64,000 bases of DNA, from contig NZ_CABGGS010000043.1 of assembly GCF_902158555.1 (NCBI RefSeq), positions 363,065 to 427,064 on the forward strand. Reading direction: 5' to 3'. A program made the position numbers and the translations under genes. Each line of letters opens with the position of its first letter. Position 1 is the stretch's first letter. Positions 19,199 to 28,273 of the stretch are shown here, piece by piece. Source of the DNA: Klebsiella spallanzanii (GTDB lineage: Bacteria > Pseudomonadota > Gammaproteobacteria > Enterobacterales > Enterobacteriaceae). The notes below the pieces were generated by a model. The model did not search any database. It was given only the letters and a program-made list of their open reading frames with translations, and was not told where the DNA came from.

Positions 19199-19912
19199 AT
19201 GAATGAAACAACCCGTCGTTTTGCACGTTTGATTGACCTGAGCGCAGTGCAGGCAACCAGTACTGAAGCCGATGTTCGCGCCTGTGCCGAACTGGCGACT
19301 CGATACAACATTATTTCCGTACATGTGCTGCCCTGCTGGACGCGCTTTCTCAGTACGTTACTGCCGCAGCAGGGAACGGGAGAGGTGATGATTGGCGGAC
19401 CGGTCGGCTTTCCCGGCGGCGGGCATACTACCGACACCAAGGTGCAGGAAGTACGGCAGCTGATTGCCGATGGTGCTCGCGAAGTGGATATGGTGGTGAA
19501 CATCGGCAAAGTTTTATCCGGCGATTATGACTATGTGCGTGAAGATTTACGCCGCGTGGTGGAAGCCGCCGCCCCCGTACCGGCGAAGGTGATCCTCGAA
19601 ACGCATTATCTGAACGAAGAGCAAATTCGTCGCGTTTGTGATATTGCCGTAGAGGTCGGGATGAAGTGGGTTAAGACCTCCACCGGCTGGGCGCCGACGG
19701 GCGCGACGGTGGAAAAAGTCAGCATCATCGCCCATCAGCTTAACGGTCGAATCGATATTAAAGGCGCAGGGGGCATTCGCGATCTGGAAACGGTCCGCGC
19801 GCTCTATCAGCTTGGCGTTCGCCGCTTTGGTATGAGCCATGGCGCGGTAACAAAGGTGCTGGCGGAACTGGAGCAATACCCTGAACGCTTTCCTGAGTTG
19901 AATGCCAGGTAA
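19199..19912 (+). CDS. DeoC-family aldolase
   Basis: A 237-aa class I aldolase of the deoxyribose-phosphate aldolase family. The catalytic Asp lies in GAREVDMVVNIG, and the Schiff-base Lys in MKWVKTSTGW near residue 158. The phosphate-binding region is DIKGAGGIRD. It is the first gene of a unit with an FGGY kinase and a second DeoR regulator, so it is probably a pathway-specific paralogue that cleaves a phosphorylated sugar, not the nucleoside-salvage DeoC of the deo operon. AGCAGGA precedes the ATG. Confidence 0.86.
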   Translation: MNETTRRFARLIDLSAVQATSTEADVRACAELATRYNIISVHVLPCWTRFLSTLLPQQGTGEVMIGGPVGFPGGGHTTDTKVQEVRQLIADGAREVDMVVNIGKVLSGDYDYVREDLRRVVEAAAPVPAKVILETHYLNEEQIRRVCDIAVEVGMKWVKTSTGWAPTGATVEKVSIIAHQLNGRIDIKGAGGIRDLETVRALYQLGVRRFGMSHGAVTKVLAELEQYPERFPELNAR

Positions 19913-19965
19913 ACTGAGAGGCTGCGGGCCTGATGGCCCGCCTTAAGACGTCACCGGAGTCAGTG

Positions 19966-21471
19966 ATGAAAGATAAAATACTCACTATTGATGTTGGTAC
20001 TGGCAGTACTCGTGCGGCTATTCTGCAAGTCGATGGCACCATGATCGGCTTTGCGCAAAGGGAGTATGAGCAAACGACGCCACGTGCGGGTTGGTCAGAA
20101 CAGGCCCCTTCACTATGGTGGCAGGCCGCCTGTGAATGCATCCGCGAAATTCTCCACCGTTATCCTGAAGCGGTTTCGCAGATTGCGGTTATTGGTGCCT
20201 GCGGGCAGATGCATGGCACGGTGCTGCTGGACGATGATGGCAAGCTGCTGGAGGACCGGGCGCTATTGTGGAATGACAAACGCAGCCAGCCTCAGGTTGA
20301 TGCCTTTGTTGCGCGAGAAGGGCGGGACAAGTGGCTGACGCATTTAAATAACCCGCCAGCGGCGGCATGGCCCGCTTTTAAACTTGCGTGGTGGCGCGAG
20401 CATCATCCGCAAAGCTGGCCGAAGTTAGCTAAAGTTCTGATGCCAAAAGACTATATTAACTTCATGCTGAGCGGTGCTCTGGCGACCGACTATAGTGAGG
20501 CATCCTGCTATTTTCTTATGGATAGCGAAACACTAAGCTGGTCTTCGCATGCCTGCGAGATGTTTGGCCTCAGGGTCGATCAGTTACCGGACCTTAAACT
20601 ATCCAGCGATGTTATCGGGCAGGTGACGCCGCTTGTATCCGGCCTTACGGGCCTGCCGATGGGGATCCCTGTGGTCGCCGGCACTTCTGATATGGCGGCT
20701 TCCTTGATCGGTTCAGGCGTGTATGAGCCAGGAATGGCCTCTGACTCCACGGGGACCTCGACGCTGATAACGGTGGTGTCGCAGCGTCCATTACAGCATC
20801 CGTTGGTCAATAACCTTCATCTGGCAAACTCTGCCTGGGGTGGATTCACTATTCTGGATGCTGGCGGTGATGCCGTTCGCTGGGCGCGGCTGGCGCTTTC
20901 CGACAACCAGATCACGCACCCGCAGCTTTTGCAGGAGGCGGCGGAGGTACCGGCAGGCGCGGAAGGGTTGCTATTTCTTCCCTATCTGACGGGAGAGCGT
21001 CTGGCCGAGAAAAACAATTCGCGTGCGCAGTTCTTCGGCCTGCAGCGAAAGCATCGTCGCGGTCATTTATTCCGTGCGGTGCTGGAAGGGGTAGCGTTTG
21101 CTTCCTGGCGTAACCTCCGTCAACTGCAGGAGTGCGGACAATATCCGCAACAAATGATCGCTTCCGGCGGCGGCGCGCGCGGCCAGCTATGGCTTGAAAT
21201 CAAAGCTGCGGCCTACAATCTTCCGATATTATCTACGCGCAATCAGGAGAATGGCGTCACCGGATGCGGTATTATCGCGGGAGTTGGCGTGGGGCTTTAC
21301 GCCGACTTTGCCAGCGGCGTGCGGCAGACGGTGCAATTCGACAAACTGATCTCGCCCGATCCCCGACTGCGGGACTATTACCAATCCTGCACGGAGCTAT
21401 TTGATACGCTCTACCGGCAATCCACCGCCTTATATGACCGGCTGGATGCTCTGAGCGCAGGACCAGACTGA
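19966..21471 (+). CDS. FGGY-family carbohydrate kinase
   Basis: A 501-aa sugar kinase of the xylulokinase/LsrK class. The N-terminal phosphate loop is TIDVGTGSTRAAI, the substrate-site motif GACGQMHGTVLLD lies near residue 75, ATP-binding DSTGTSTLITV near residue 255, and the C-terminal signature ASGGGARGQLW near residue 400. GGAG 6 nt before the ATG at 19966 supports this start. It follows the DeoC-like gene by 53 bp. A second sugar kinase in the same locus hints at two alternative substrates or a two-branch pathway. Confidence 0.87.
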   Translation: MKDKILTIDVGTGSTRAAILQVDGTMIGFAQREYEQTTPRAGWSEQAPSLWWQAACECIREILHRYPEAVSQIAVIGACGQMHGTVLLDDDGKLLEDRALLWNDKRSQPQVDAFVAREGRDKWLTHLNNPPAAAWPAFKLAWWREHHPQSWPKLAKVLMPKDYINFMLSGALATDYSEASCYFLMDSETLSWSSHACEMFGLRVDQLPDLKLSSDVIGQVTPLVSGLTGLPMGIPVVAGTSDMAASLIGSGVYEPGMASDSTGTSTLITVVSQRPLQHPLVNNLHLANSAWGGFTILDAGGDAVRWARLALSDNQITHPQLLQEAAEVPAGAEGLLFLPYLTGERLAEKNNSRAQFFGLQRKHRRGHLFRAVLEGVAFASWRNLRQLQECGQYPQQMIASGGGARGQLWLEIKAAAYNLPILSTRNQENGVTGCGIIAGVGVGLYADFASGVRQTVQFDKLISPDPRLRDYYQSCTELFDTLYRQSTALYDRLDALSAGPD

Positions 21472-21526
21472 AGGTAAGTCAGCGCTGTTATCGTGCGGTA
21501 AATGGTGTAAATAAAAGAGAGGCAGA

Positions 21527-22300
21527 ATGTTTGCAGAAGAAAGACAGGAGAAGTTGCTCAGTATTCTCAGGGAAAAACGCAAAGTTACTGTTTCTGAGAT
21601 GTGTGATGTCTTTAATGTATCTGGAGCCACCATTCGCGCCGATCTCCGCCAACTGGAAGATGAAGGGCTACTCACCCGTACGCATGGCGGGGCCGTTCTT
21701 CGCACGCGGGCGAGCTTCGAACAGGCCTCTGATACGCGCGAAATTGTGAACCTCAGCGCGAAAGAGCGGATCGGCCAACGTGCAGCGGCGCTGGTGGAGG
21801 ATGGCGACATTATTGTGTTGGATACGGGCACGACGACTCTGCATATCGCGCGCAACATTCGCGATCGACAGAACGTCACGGTGGTGACCAACGATTATCA
21901 AATAGCTCGTGAGCTGGAAGCCAGCCCCTCTATTCAGACCATTCTGTTGGGCGGTATCGTGAAGAAGGGATACCACTGCGTGGTGGCGATCAACGGACGC
22001 TCCATTCTTGATACGCTGAACGTCGATAAAGCGTTTATGGGCACGAATTCGCTCTCGCTGAAACACGGCGCCTGCGTTGCCGATATTTTGCTGGCAGAAA
22101 CGAAACGCGGAATGGTTGAACACGCCAGCCAGGTGATTATTGTCTGTGACTATAGCAAGCTCAATAACACCTCTCTTGCCCAGTTTACTGCCGCAAGTCG
22201 CATTGATACGGTGGTGATCGATCGCCTGCCCGATGAGGTTCAGGAGTATCGTAACGCCGGAATTCAGATTATCTCTCTGGATGAAGAGGAACACCTTTAG
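21527..22300 (+). CDS. DeoR-family regulator, aldolase-kinase unit
   Basis: A 257-aa DeoR-type regulator. The HTH is at about 20-41 (VSEMCDVFNVSGATIRADLRQL). The HGGA linker and the DeoRC sensor with LDTGTTTLHIA and VCDYSKLNN follow. It is co-directional with the aldolase and kinase genes and is likely the local repressor. It is clearly distinct from the regulator at 17998-18798, so the locus has two paralogous DeoR proteins. AGAGAGG precedes the ATG. Confidence 0.88.
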   Translation: MFAEERQEKLLSILREKRKVTVSEMCDVFNVSGATIRADLRQLEDEGLLTRTHGGAVLRTRASFEQASDTREIVNLSAKERIGQRAAALVEDGDIIVLDTGTTTLHIARNIRDRQNVTVVTNDYQIARELEASPSIQTILLGGIVKKGYHCVVAINGRSILDTLNVDKAFMGTNSLSLKHGACVADILLAETKRGMVEHASQVIIVCDYSKLNNTSLAQFTAASRIDTVVIDRLPDEVQEYRNAGIQIISLDEEEHL

Positions 22301-22519
22301 CGTCAGTCTCTGCGACGTAGTCAATAAGCTGGCCGCTTATCACGGCTGGCCGGTTCTGCTTTATCTCTCCCGGTATGATAACTTCCTCCACGCATCCGGA
22401 CATTTTTATTCATTTTTCTGCTGCGGTAGTCTAATCAAAACGAGAAGGCTTAAATCTCTCCATAACAAAGCCCGCTCATGGCCCCGAACTCAGCCAGAAC
22501 CCATCAGGAAGAGACAACT

Positions 22520-24559
22520 ATGACGCAAAAAAGTATTCAGGAACTGCTCAACAAACTGGAAACTCCGCAGGACGATGACGCCCTGCGCTGGGTGGCGGAT
22601 CAAAATAGCCGCACTATCGCAAAATTTGCGCAGGGTGAGCGTTTTCATCGTACGCAGAAGGCCGTTTTGCAATCGCTGGACGATCAATCGAATATTCCCT
22701 GGGTTAGCCACTATCGTGAAACGGTTTATAACTTTTGGCAGGATGAACAGCATCCGCGCGGTATCTGGCGGCGAACGACGGAAGTCTCCTGGTTGGCGGA
22801 TAACCCTGAATGGGAAACGGTGCTGGACATCGACCGGCTAAATGAAGAGGAGAGTGCAAGCTGGAACTATCACGGTGCCGATATCCTCTACCCGGATTAC
22901 ATGCGGGCGCTAATCTATCTGTCGAGCGGTGGTGATGCATGTGAAATCCGCGAGTTTGATCTGGTTAACAAGACTTTTGTTGCCGACGGGTTTTATCTTC
23001 CCGAAAGTAAAAGCTCCGCTCGCTGGCTTGATGAAAATACGCTTCTTTTAGCGCTTGATGCGGGGGGCGATACGCTGACCCAATCGGGCTATCCTCGCTG
23101 CGTTAGCCGCTGGCAGCGCGGAACACCTGCGCAGGATGCCGCGCTCATTTATGCCGGAACTGAGTCGGATATGCGTGTATATGCCTGGCACGATCCGACC
23201 CCTGGTTTTGAGAAAACGCTGGTGCAGCGCGCTGAGGATTTTTATCGCCGCCGCACCTGGCTGTTGACCGCGCAAAATGAACTGGAACCCATTGCTATTC
23301 CTGAAGATGCATCATGCGGTTTTCTGCAAAACTGGCTTCTGGTGATGCTGACCTCGGCCTGGCAGATTGCCGACAAAACCTATCCCGCAGGCTCGTTGAT
23401 CGCGACCGATTTTACGGCTTTTCAGCAGGGCCAGCGCGATTTTACCGTTCTGTTCACGCCGGATGCCCACACTACGCTGCAAGGCTACGATACGACGCGT
23501 GACTACCTGATACTCAATCTGACTCAGGATGTGGTCGAAAAAGTAACATTTTGCCGCCCCGAACACGGTCAGTGGCGCAACGTTAACACGCTGGAATTGC
23601 CCGATTTCACCTGTATTTCAGCATATGGCATTGACATAGAGAGCAACCGCTATCGAGTCGTTAGCTATGGATTCTTGCAATCTTGCCGCCTGAGCCTTGG
23701 CTGTCTGGACAGCGGGAATCTAATTGCCGTGAAACAGGACCCGTCCTGTTTTGATGCCTCGGGTATCGAGGTGACTCAGCATTTTGCTATTTCTCTGGAC
23801 GGTACGCGCATCCCGTATTTTCAGATTTCTGCTAAGGGACTGGCATTAACCGCCGACAACCCGACTTTGCTTTATGGTTACGGTGGTTTCGAGGTTTCTT
23901 TGTCTCCGTACTATTTGGGCGCAATGGGGGAAACCTGGCTGCAAAAGGGAGGCGTTTTCGTCGTCGCGAATATTCGCGGTGGAGGGGAATACGGACCACT
24001 GTGGCATCAGGCGGCGTTGAAACAACACCGCCATCGCGCCTATGAAGATTTTGCGGCGGTAGCGAAAGACCTGATCGCGCGCCGCGTAACCTGCCCGAAA
24101 CGGCTTGCGGCGCAAGGAGGGAGCAACGGCGGCTTGCTGATCGGCAATATGCTAACAGATTACCCGGAGCTTTTTGGCGCGCTGGTTTGCCAGGTACCGC
24201 TTCTGGATATGCGTAACTATCATCGCTGGCTGGCAGGGGCGTCATGGGTAGCGGAATACGGCGACCCGGAGAACGCAGAAGAGTGGCAATGGCTGCAAAA
24301 CTACTCGCCGTTCGACAAGGTTCGTGCAGATAAGCATTATCCGCCGACATTGTTTACTACCGGTACGCAAGACGATCGCGTTAGCCCAGCCCATGCGCGC
24401 AAAATGGTGGCGCACATGCAGCAGCAGGGCCACGATAATGTCTGGCTGTATGAAGAAACTGAAGCCGGTCACGGCAGCTCGCCGGAAAATAGCCAACGGG
24501 CATTTCAACGAGCGATGAAAGAAGAGTTTCTTTGGCAGATGCTGACTGAACGAAAATAG
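22520..24559 (+). CDS. Prolyl oligopeptidase family (S9A) serine peptidase
   Basis: A 679-aa alpha/beta-hydrolase with an N-terminal beta-propeller. The catalytic triad appears as Ser535 in GGSNGGLL, Asp619 in TQDDRVSP and His651 in EAGHGSS, with family-like spacing. There is no signal peptide, so it is a cytoplasmic peptidase for short peptides. The start at 22520 has AGGAAGAG upstream; a longer frame from 22478 lacks a ribosome site. It is not obviously linked to the sugar genes. Confidence 0.9.
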   Translation: MTQKSIQELLNKLETPQDDDALRWVADQNSRTIAKFAQGERFHRTQKAVLQSLDDQSNIPWVSHYRETVYNFWQDEQHPRGIWRRTTEVSWLADNPEWETVLDIDRLNEEESASWNYHGADILYPDYMRALIYLSSGGDACEIREFDLVNKTFVADGFYLPESKSSARWLDENTLLLALDAGGDTLTQSGYPRCVSRWQRGTPAQDAALIYAGTESDMRVYAWHDPTPGFEKTLVQRAEDFYRRRTWLLTAQNELEPIAIPEDASCGFLQNWLLVMLTSAWQIADKTYPAGSLIATDFTAFQQGQRDFTVLFTPDAHTTLQGYDTTRDYLILNLTQDVVEKVTFCRPEHGQWRNVNTLELPDFTCISAYGIDIESNRYRVVSYGFLQSCRLSLGCLDSGNLIAVKQDPSCFDASGIEVTQHFAISLDGTRIPYFQISAKGLALTADNPTLLYGYGGFEVSLSPYYLGAMGETWLQKGGVFVVANIRGGGEYGPLWHQAALKQHRHRAYEDFAAVAKDLIARRVTCPKRLAAQGGSNGGLLIGNMLTDYPELFGALVCQVPLLDMRNYHRWLAGASWVAEYGDPENAEEWQWLQNYSPFDKVRADKHYPPTLFTTGTQDDRVSPAHARKMVAHMQQQGHDNVWLYEETEAGHGSSPENSQRAFQRAMKEEFLWQMLTERK

Positions 24560-24922
24560 AGAAAATGCCTGTGGCTGTTGGCGTAAACAGCCTGCACAAA
24601 GGCGCTCCCCCGGCTTTAATACGCCGGAGGAGCAATTTGGCGTTGTTACGCTTGTCAATCATTCAGCCGCATTGCCAATGATTGTTCAGGTGGTCGCCGA
24701 ACCCGATAATAAAATGACTCATATCCCACCATCAGTTATGAATCCGAATACTTTATTTTTCTGAGATATCTATTATCGCCAGATAAATAACGCTCCGTAT
24801 TTTAGATATTACTCTGCTGACGTTTATTTTTTATTGATAAGCATTGATCTAATAAAGATTACTGAATATGCTATAAAATACTAGTATGGTACAGACCTGG
24901 AAAATTAAAGGCGGAAGTTAAC
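24560..24922. other. Intergenic region, S9 peptidase to uxuA-like gene
   Basis: These 363 bp hold an imperfect GC-rich hairpin at about 24604-24634 (GCTCC-CCGGC pairing with GCCGG-GGAGC), a possible end of the peptidase transcript. A short palindrome ATACTAGTAT (24878-24887) lies about 35 bp before the mannonate dehydratase start and could be an operator. The rest is AT-rich with no coding frame I accept. Confidence 0.4.
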
Positions 24923-25990
24923 ATGCAGATGACAATGCGGTGGTTCGGTCCACAGGAAGATAAAATCCCTCTGGAGTATATTCGGCAGGTTCCTGGGGTA
25001 GAAGGCGTCGTGGGTGCGCTTTACGACGTTGCTCCCGGCGAAGTCTGGCCGGTAGAAAAAATTAAGGCGCTGGTCGAGCAGGCTCACGCCGCTGGGCTGA
25101 AGATGGAAGTGATCGAAAGCGTAAACATTCACGATGACATCAAAATTGGTTCATCAGAACGCGATCGCTACATAGAAAACTATAAGCAAACCATCCGCAA
25201 CCTGGCGGGGTTTGGCGTAAAAGTCATCTGCTACAATTTCATGCCGGTCTTCGACTGGATGAAGACCGACATGAACTATGTGCTGCCGGATGGCTCATTG
25301 ACCATGGCTTTTGAAAAGCACGGTATTGATAAGACGCTGGAAGAGGTGGTTAAAGAGGTACTGGAAAACTCGAACGGTTTTGCTTTACCGGGTTGGGAAC
25401 CTGAGCGTCTGGCTAAGGTACAGGAGCTGTTTGCGCGCTATAGCGATGTTGATGATGCGAAGCTACGGGAAAACTTGTTCTATTTCTTACGTGAAGTCGT
25501 TCCGGTATGTGAGGAAGTCGGTGTCAAAATGGCTATTCACCCGGACGATCCGCCGTATTCCATTTTTGGCCTGCCGCGAGTGGTAAAAAATCATGCCGAC
25601 CTGGCGCTGATTTGCGATACGGTTGACTCTCCGGCGAACGGTATCACGCTTTGTACTGGCTCAATTGCTGAAGATCCGGACAACAACGTTTATGAAATAC
25701 TGGCTGATTTCACTCGCCGTAAACGCCTCCATTTCGCACACGTGCGTAATATCAAGCTGATAAAAGATAAAGACTTTTATGAATCGGCACATCCTTCCCA
25801 GTACGGTTCGCTGGATATGTACCGAGTCATGCAGGCTCTTCATGACAATGGATTTGACGGCTATATTCGTCCGGATCATGGTCGCTTTATCTGGGGTGAA
25901 ACAGGGCGTCCAGGATACGGGCTTTACGATCGCGCACTGGGCGTCACCTATCTGATGGGGCTATGGGAAGCGCTGGAAAAGAAAAAGTAA
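24923..25990 (+). CDS. uxuA: Mannonate dehydratase, short form
   Basis: A 355-aa TIM-barrel enzyme of the UxuA family, which dehydrates D-mannonate to 2-keto-3-deoxygluconate in hexuronate breakdown. Family blocks include MRWFGP, KVICYNFMPVFDWM near residue 102, MAIHPDDPP near residue 205, LCTGS, HFAHVRNIK and YIRPDHGR. It is about 40 residues shorter than E. coli UxuA and resembles the form common in Firmicutes. No uxuB or other hexuronate gene is adjacent. GGAAG precedes the ATG. Confidence 0.9.
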   Translation: MQMTMRWFGPQEDKIPLEYIRQVPGVEGVVGALYDVAPGEVWPVEKIKALVEQAHAAGLKMEVIESVNIHDDIKIGSSERDRYIENYKQTIRNLAGFGVKVICYNFMPVFDWMKTDMNYVLPDGSLTMAFEKHGIDKTLEEVVKEVLENSNGFALPGWEPERLAKVQELFARYSDVDDAKLRENLFYFLREVVPVCEEVGVKMAIHPDDPPYSIFGLPRVVKNHADLALICDTVDSPANGITLCTGSIAEDPDNNVYEILADFTRRKRLHFAHVRNIKLIKDKDFYESAHPSQYGSLDMYRVMQALHDNGFDGYIRPDHGRFIWGETGRPGYGLYDRALGVTYLMGLWEALEKKK

Positions 25991-26456
25991 TGATCTGAAA
26001 ATCCGGGGGCATATGTCCCCGGTAACTATTATTTAAGCGCTGCAAAAGCAGGCTAAACCCGCTAGCTTTCGCTTATTATGGAAAGGCTTTTTATATTACT
26101 AACAGGCATAACAATAAAATATTTATCTCTACTTTTGCAATCATCATTCTTACACAGATGATTCAATCCTCTTTTTTGAAAGATCGTACTATTCAGTATC
26201 ATCTAAGCTGTGGATATGATTGGCTAATTTACACCAGGTAAGGTCCCAGAAATCTACAGAATCGGCGTTCGTTCATGTATGATTTTCTTCCCGTTGGGGG
26301 AGTTTCTGCTGTTTATTGCAGTTTTTGATCTGAACGGTTCATCATTGATGATAATTATTTAGGCGGTGAATTTTATTTGACGCCTGACGGAAATAACGAG
26401 CCCGACCATCTTTCAGATAGCTGAATCATTGTGGGGGCATCACAGGGAGCATTAAC
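25991..26456. other. Intergenic region, uxuA-like to ArtJ-like gene
   Basis: 466 bp, AT-rich, with no open frame of note, no clear terminator and no convincing operator. It presumably holds the 3' end of the uxuA-like transcript and the promoter of the binding-protein gene. Confidence 0.4.
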
Positions 26457-27188
26457 ATGAAAGGTACTTATCTCGCTCTTGCGCTCGGTTTATTTTCTTG
26501 TTCGGCGCTGGCGGCTGAACGGGTGATTCATTTTGGTACCAGCGCGACCTATCCGCCGTTTGAGTTTGTCGACGGTAATAACCAGGTCGCTGGTTTTGAT
26601 ATCGATATTGCTAAAGCGGTGTGTAAGGAGCTACAGGCGACCTGCAACTTCACCAATCAGAGTTTTGATAGCCTGATCCCGGCGCTGCGTTTTAAGAAAA
26701 TGGATGCGGTGATTGCCGGTATGGACATCACGCCGCTGCGTGAAAAGCAGGTCGATTTTACGACGCCGTACTTCAACGAATTGTCGGCGGTCGCGGTGGT
26801 ACGCAAAGATACCTTCCACACCTTTGCTGATTTGAAAGGCAAAAAGCTTGGCCTGGAGAACGGGACTTCACATCAGCGCTATCTCCAGGATCGCCATGGC
26901 GAGATTGAATCTCAAGCCTATGATAGCTATATGAATGCGCTAATCGACCTGCGCAACGGGCGGCTGGACGGGGTGTTTGGTGACGTGGCGGCGATGAAAA
27001 ACTGGCTGAAGGAGAACCCGGATTTCGTCATTATGGATGAGCACGCCACCGATCCAGAATACTACGGCAAAGGGTTGGGCATTGCGCTGCGTAAAGGGAA
27101 TCCGCTGCTGGCGGAGATCAACCAGGCGCTGGAGAAGGTGATGGCTTCTCCTGAATATAGCGAAATTAAAGATCGCTGGATTAAATAA
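26457..27188 (+). CDS. Periplasmic arginine/basic amino acid binding protein, ArtJ-like
   Basis: A 243-aa type 2 periplasmic binding protein of an ABC importer. The signal peptide ends at SALAA near residue 20. The ligand-binding signature GFDIDIAKAVCKE is near residue 47, with SFDSLIPAL and MDITPLREKQVDFT following. By eye it is very like ArtI/ArtJ. No permease or ATPase gene is adjacent, so it probably docks on an ArtPQM-type transporter encoded elsewhere. The start is preceded by CAGGGAG. Confidence 0.88.
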   Translation: MKGTYLALALGLFSCSALAAERVIHFGTSATYPPFEFVDGNNQVAGFDIDIAKAVCKELQATCNFTNQSFDSLIPALRFKKMDAVIAGMDITPLREKQVDFTTPYFNELSAVAVVRKDTFHTFADLKGKKLGLENGTSHQRYLQDRHGEIESQAYDSYMNALIDLRNGRLDGVFGDVAAMKNWLKENPDFVIMDEHATDPEYYGKGLGIALRKGNPLLAEINQALEKVMASPEYSEIKDRWIK

Positions 27189-27200
27189 TCGCCCATCATC

Positions 27201-27227
27201 ATGCGCCAGCCCCAACGGCTGGCGCAT
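27201..27227 (+). terminator. Hairpin after the ArtJ-like gene
   Basis: A perfect 11-bp stem (27201-27211 with 27217-27227, ATGCGCCAGCC / GGCTGGCGCAT) and a 5-nt loop, 12 bp after the stop codon. It lacks a T run, so it may stabilise the 3' end or act with a second GATCG-rich inverted repeat at 27331-27374, which is followed by TTTTG. Confidence 0.6.
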
Positions 27228-27395
27228 CGCCCACATTGGCTAGTGCTGCGCCAGTATCGTTTCTACGCTCGCTTTTGTATCTGGCTGTTTCTGGGAAATC
27301 GAAATTTTCAAAGGTGGTTCCCGTTTATATGCCGATCGGATGCGATCGCCCGTGCACAAAGAGAGGCGATCGGCGTTTTGTCATAAGGCGTGGAA

Positions 27396-28256
27396 TCAGG
27401 CGCTAACCGGCTGCTGACGTATCAGGCCAAGCATGGCGCGGGTCTCATCCGGCGTGGCGATGGTTTTATCCACTTCCGCCGCCAGCCGCTTCACGCGCTC
27501 AACGAACCAGGTATTGGACTGCGCCAGTTCACCTTTGCGATAGAGAATATTGTCTTCCATGCCAACCCGAACGTTGCCCCCGAGCGCCAGCGCGGCGAGG
27601 ACAATCGGCAGGTGACCGCGACCAATGCCCAACGCCGACCAGGTGAAATTATCTCCCAGATGCTGTTTGCAGGTATCGAGTAAGAACATCAGGTTACGCA
27701 CCTCTGCCGTCATGCCGCCCGGCGCGCCGAGGACGAACTGAAAGTGGGGGTTCTCCTTGATCAGCCCTTTCTTCATGTAGTACAGGACGTTGTAAATCAT
27801 CCCCGCATCGAAGATTTCAAACTCGGGCTTCACCTGGCATTCGCTCATGCTGACGGCGAGCTTTTCCAGAAAGCGCGGGCTATTCTCAAATATTGTTGAG
27901 TGGGCCCAGTTCATGGTTCCGGCGTCAAAGGAGGCCATTTCGGGCCGCAATAGCTGAAACGGTTTCATGCGAATCTCATCGTTCAGACCAAGGCCGCCGG
28001 AGGTCGTCAGGTTAATAACAATATCGCAGCGTGCGCGCACCAGGCGCACGGTTTCGGCAAACTGATCAAAATCCATCGAGGCTTTGCTTTCATCATCACG
28101 CACGTGAATGTGGGCAATGGAGGCTCCGGCCTCGCAGCAGCGGACGATTTCATCGGCCTGATCCTGCGGGGTGAGCGGAATATACGGGGTGTCGCTCTTC
28201 TGCGGCCAGGCTCCGGTACAGGCGACGGTCAGGATAACGCGGTTTTCTACTGACAT
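27396..28256 (-). CDS. Beta-keto acid cleavage enzyme (BKACE, Kce-like)
   Basis: A 286-aa Zn-dependent TIM-barrel enzyme of the DUF849/BKACE family, which converts a beta-keto acid plus acetyl-CoA to acetoacetate plus an acyl-CoA. The zinc-binding pair is HIHVRD (His49, His51), with the further ligand Glu in VGMED. The family block LTTSGG is near residue 83. The position that carries a glutamate anchoring the amino group in Kce appears as Trp here (ACTGAWP), so a 3-keto-5-aminohexanoate substrate is unlikely; this alignment is from memory. It is the last gene of the catabolic island, 17 bp after thiolase. Confidence 0.9.
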   Translation of the reverse strand: MSVENRVILTVACTGAWPQKSDTPYIPLTPQDQADEIVRCCEAGASIAHIHVRDDESKASMDFDQFAETVRLVRARCDIVINLTTSGGLGLNDEIRMKPFQLLRPEMASFDAGTMNWAHSTIFENSPRFLEKLAVSMSECQVKPEFEIFDAGMIYNVLYYMKKGLIKENPHFQFVLGAPGGMTAEVRNLMFLLDTCKQHLGDNFTWSALGIGRGHLPIVLAALALGGNVRVGMEDNILYRKGELAQSNTWFVERVKRLAAEVDKTIATPDETRAMLGLIRQQPVSA

Positions 28257-28273
28257 AATTAACTCCTTGATCT

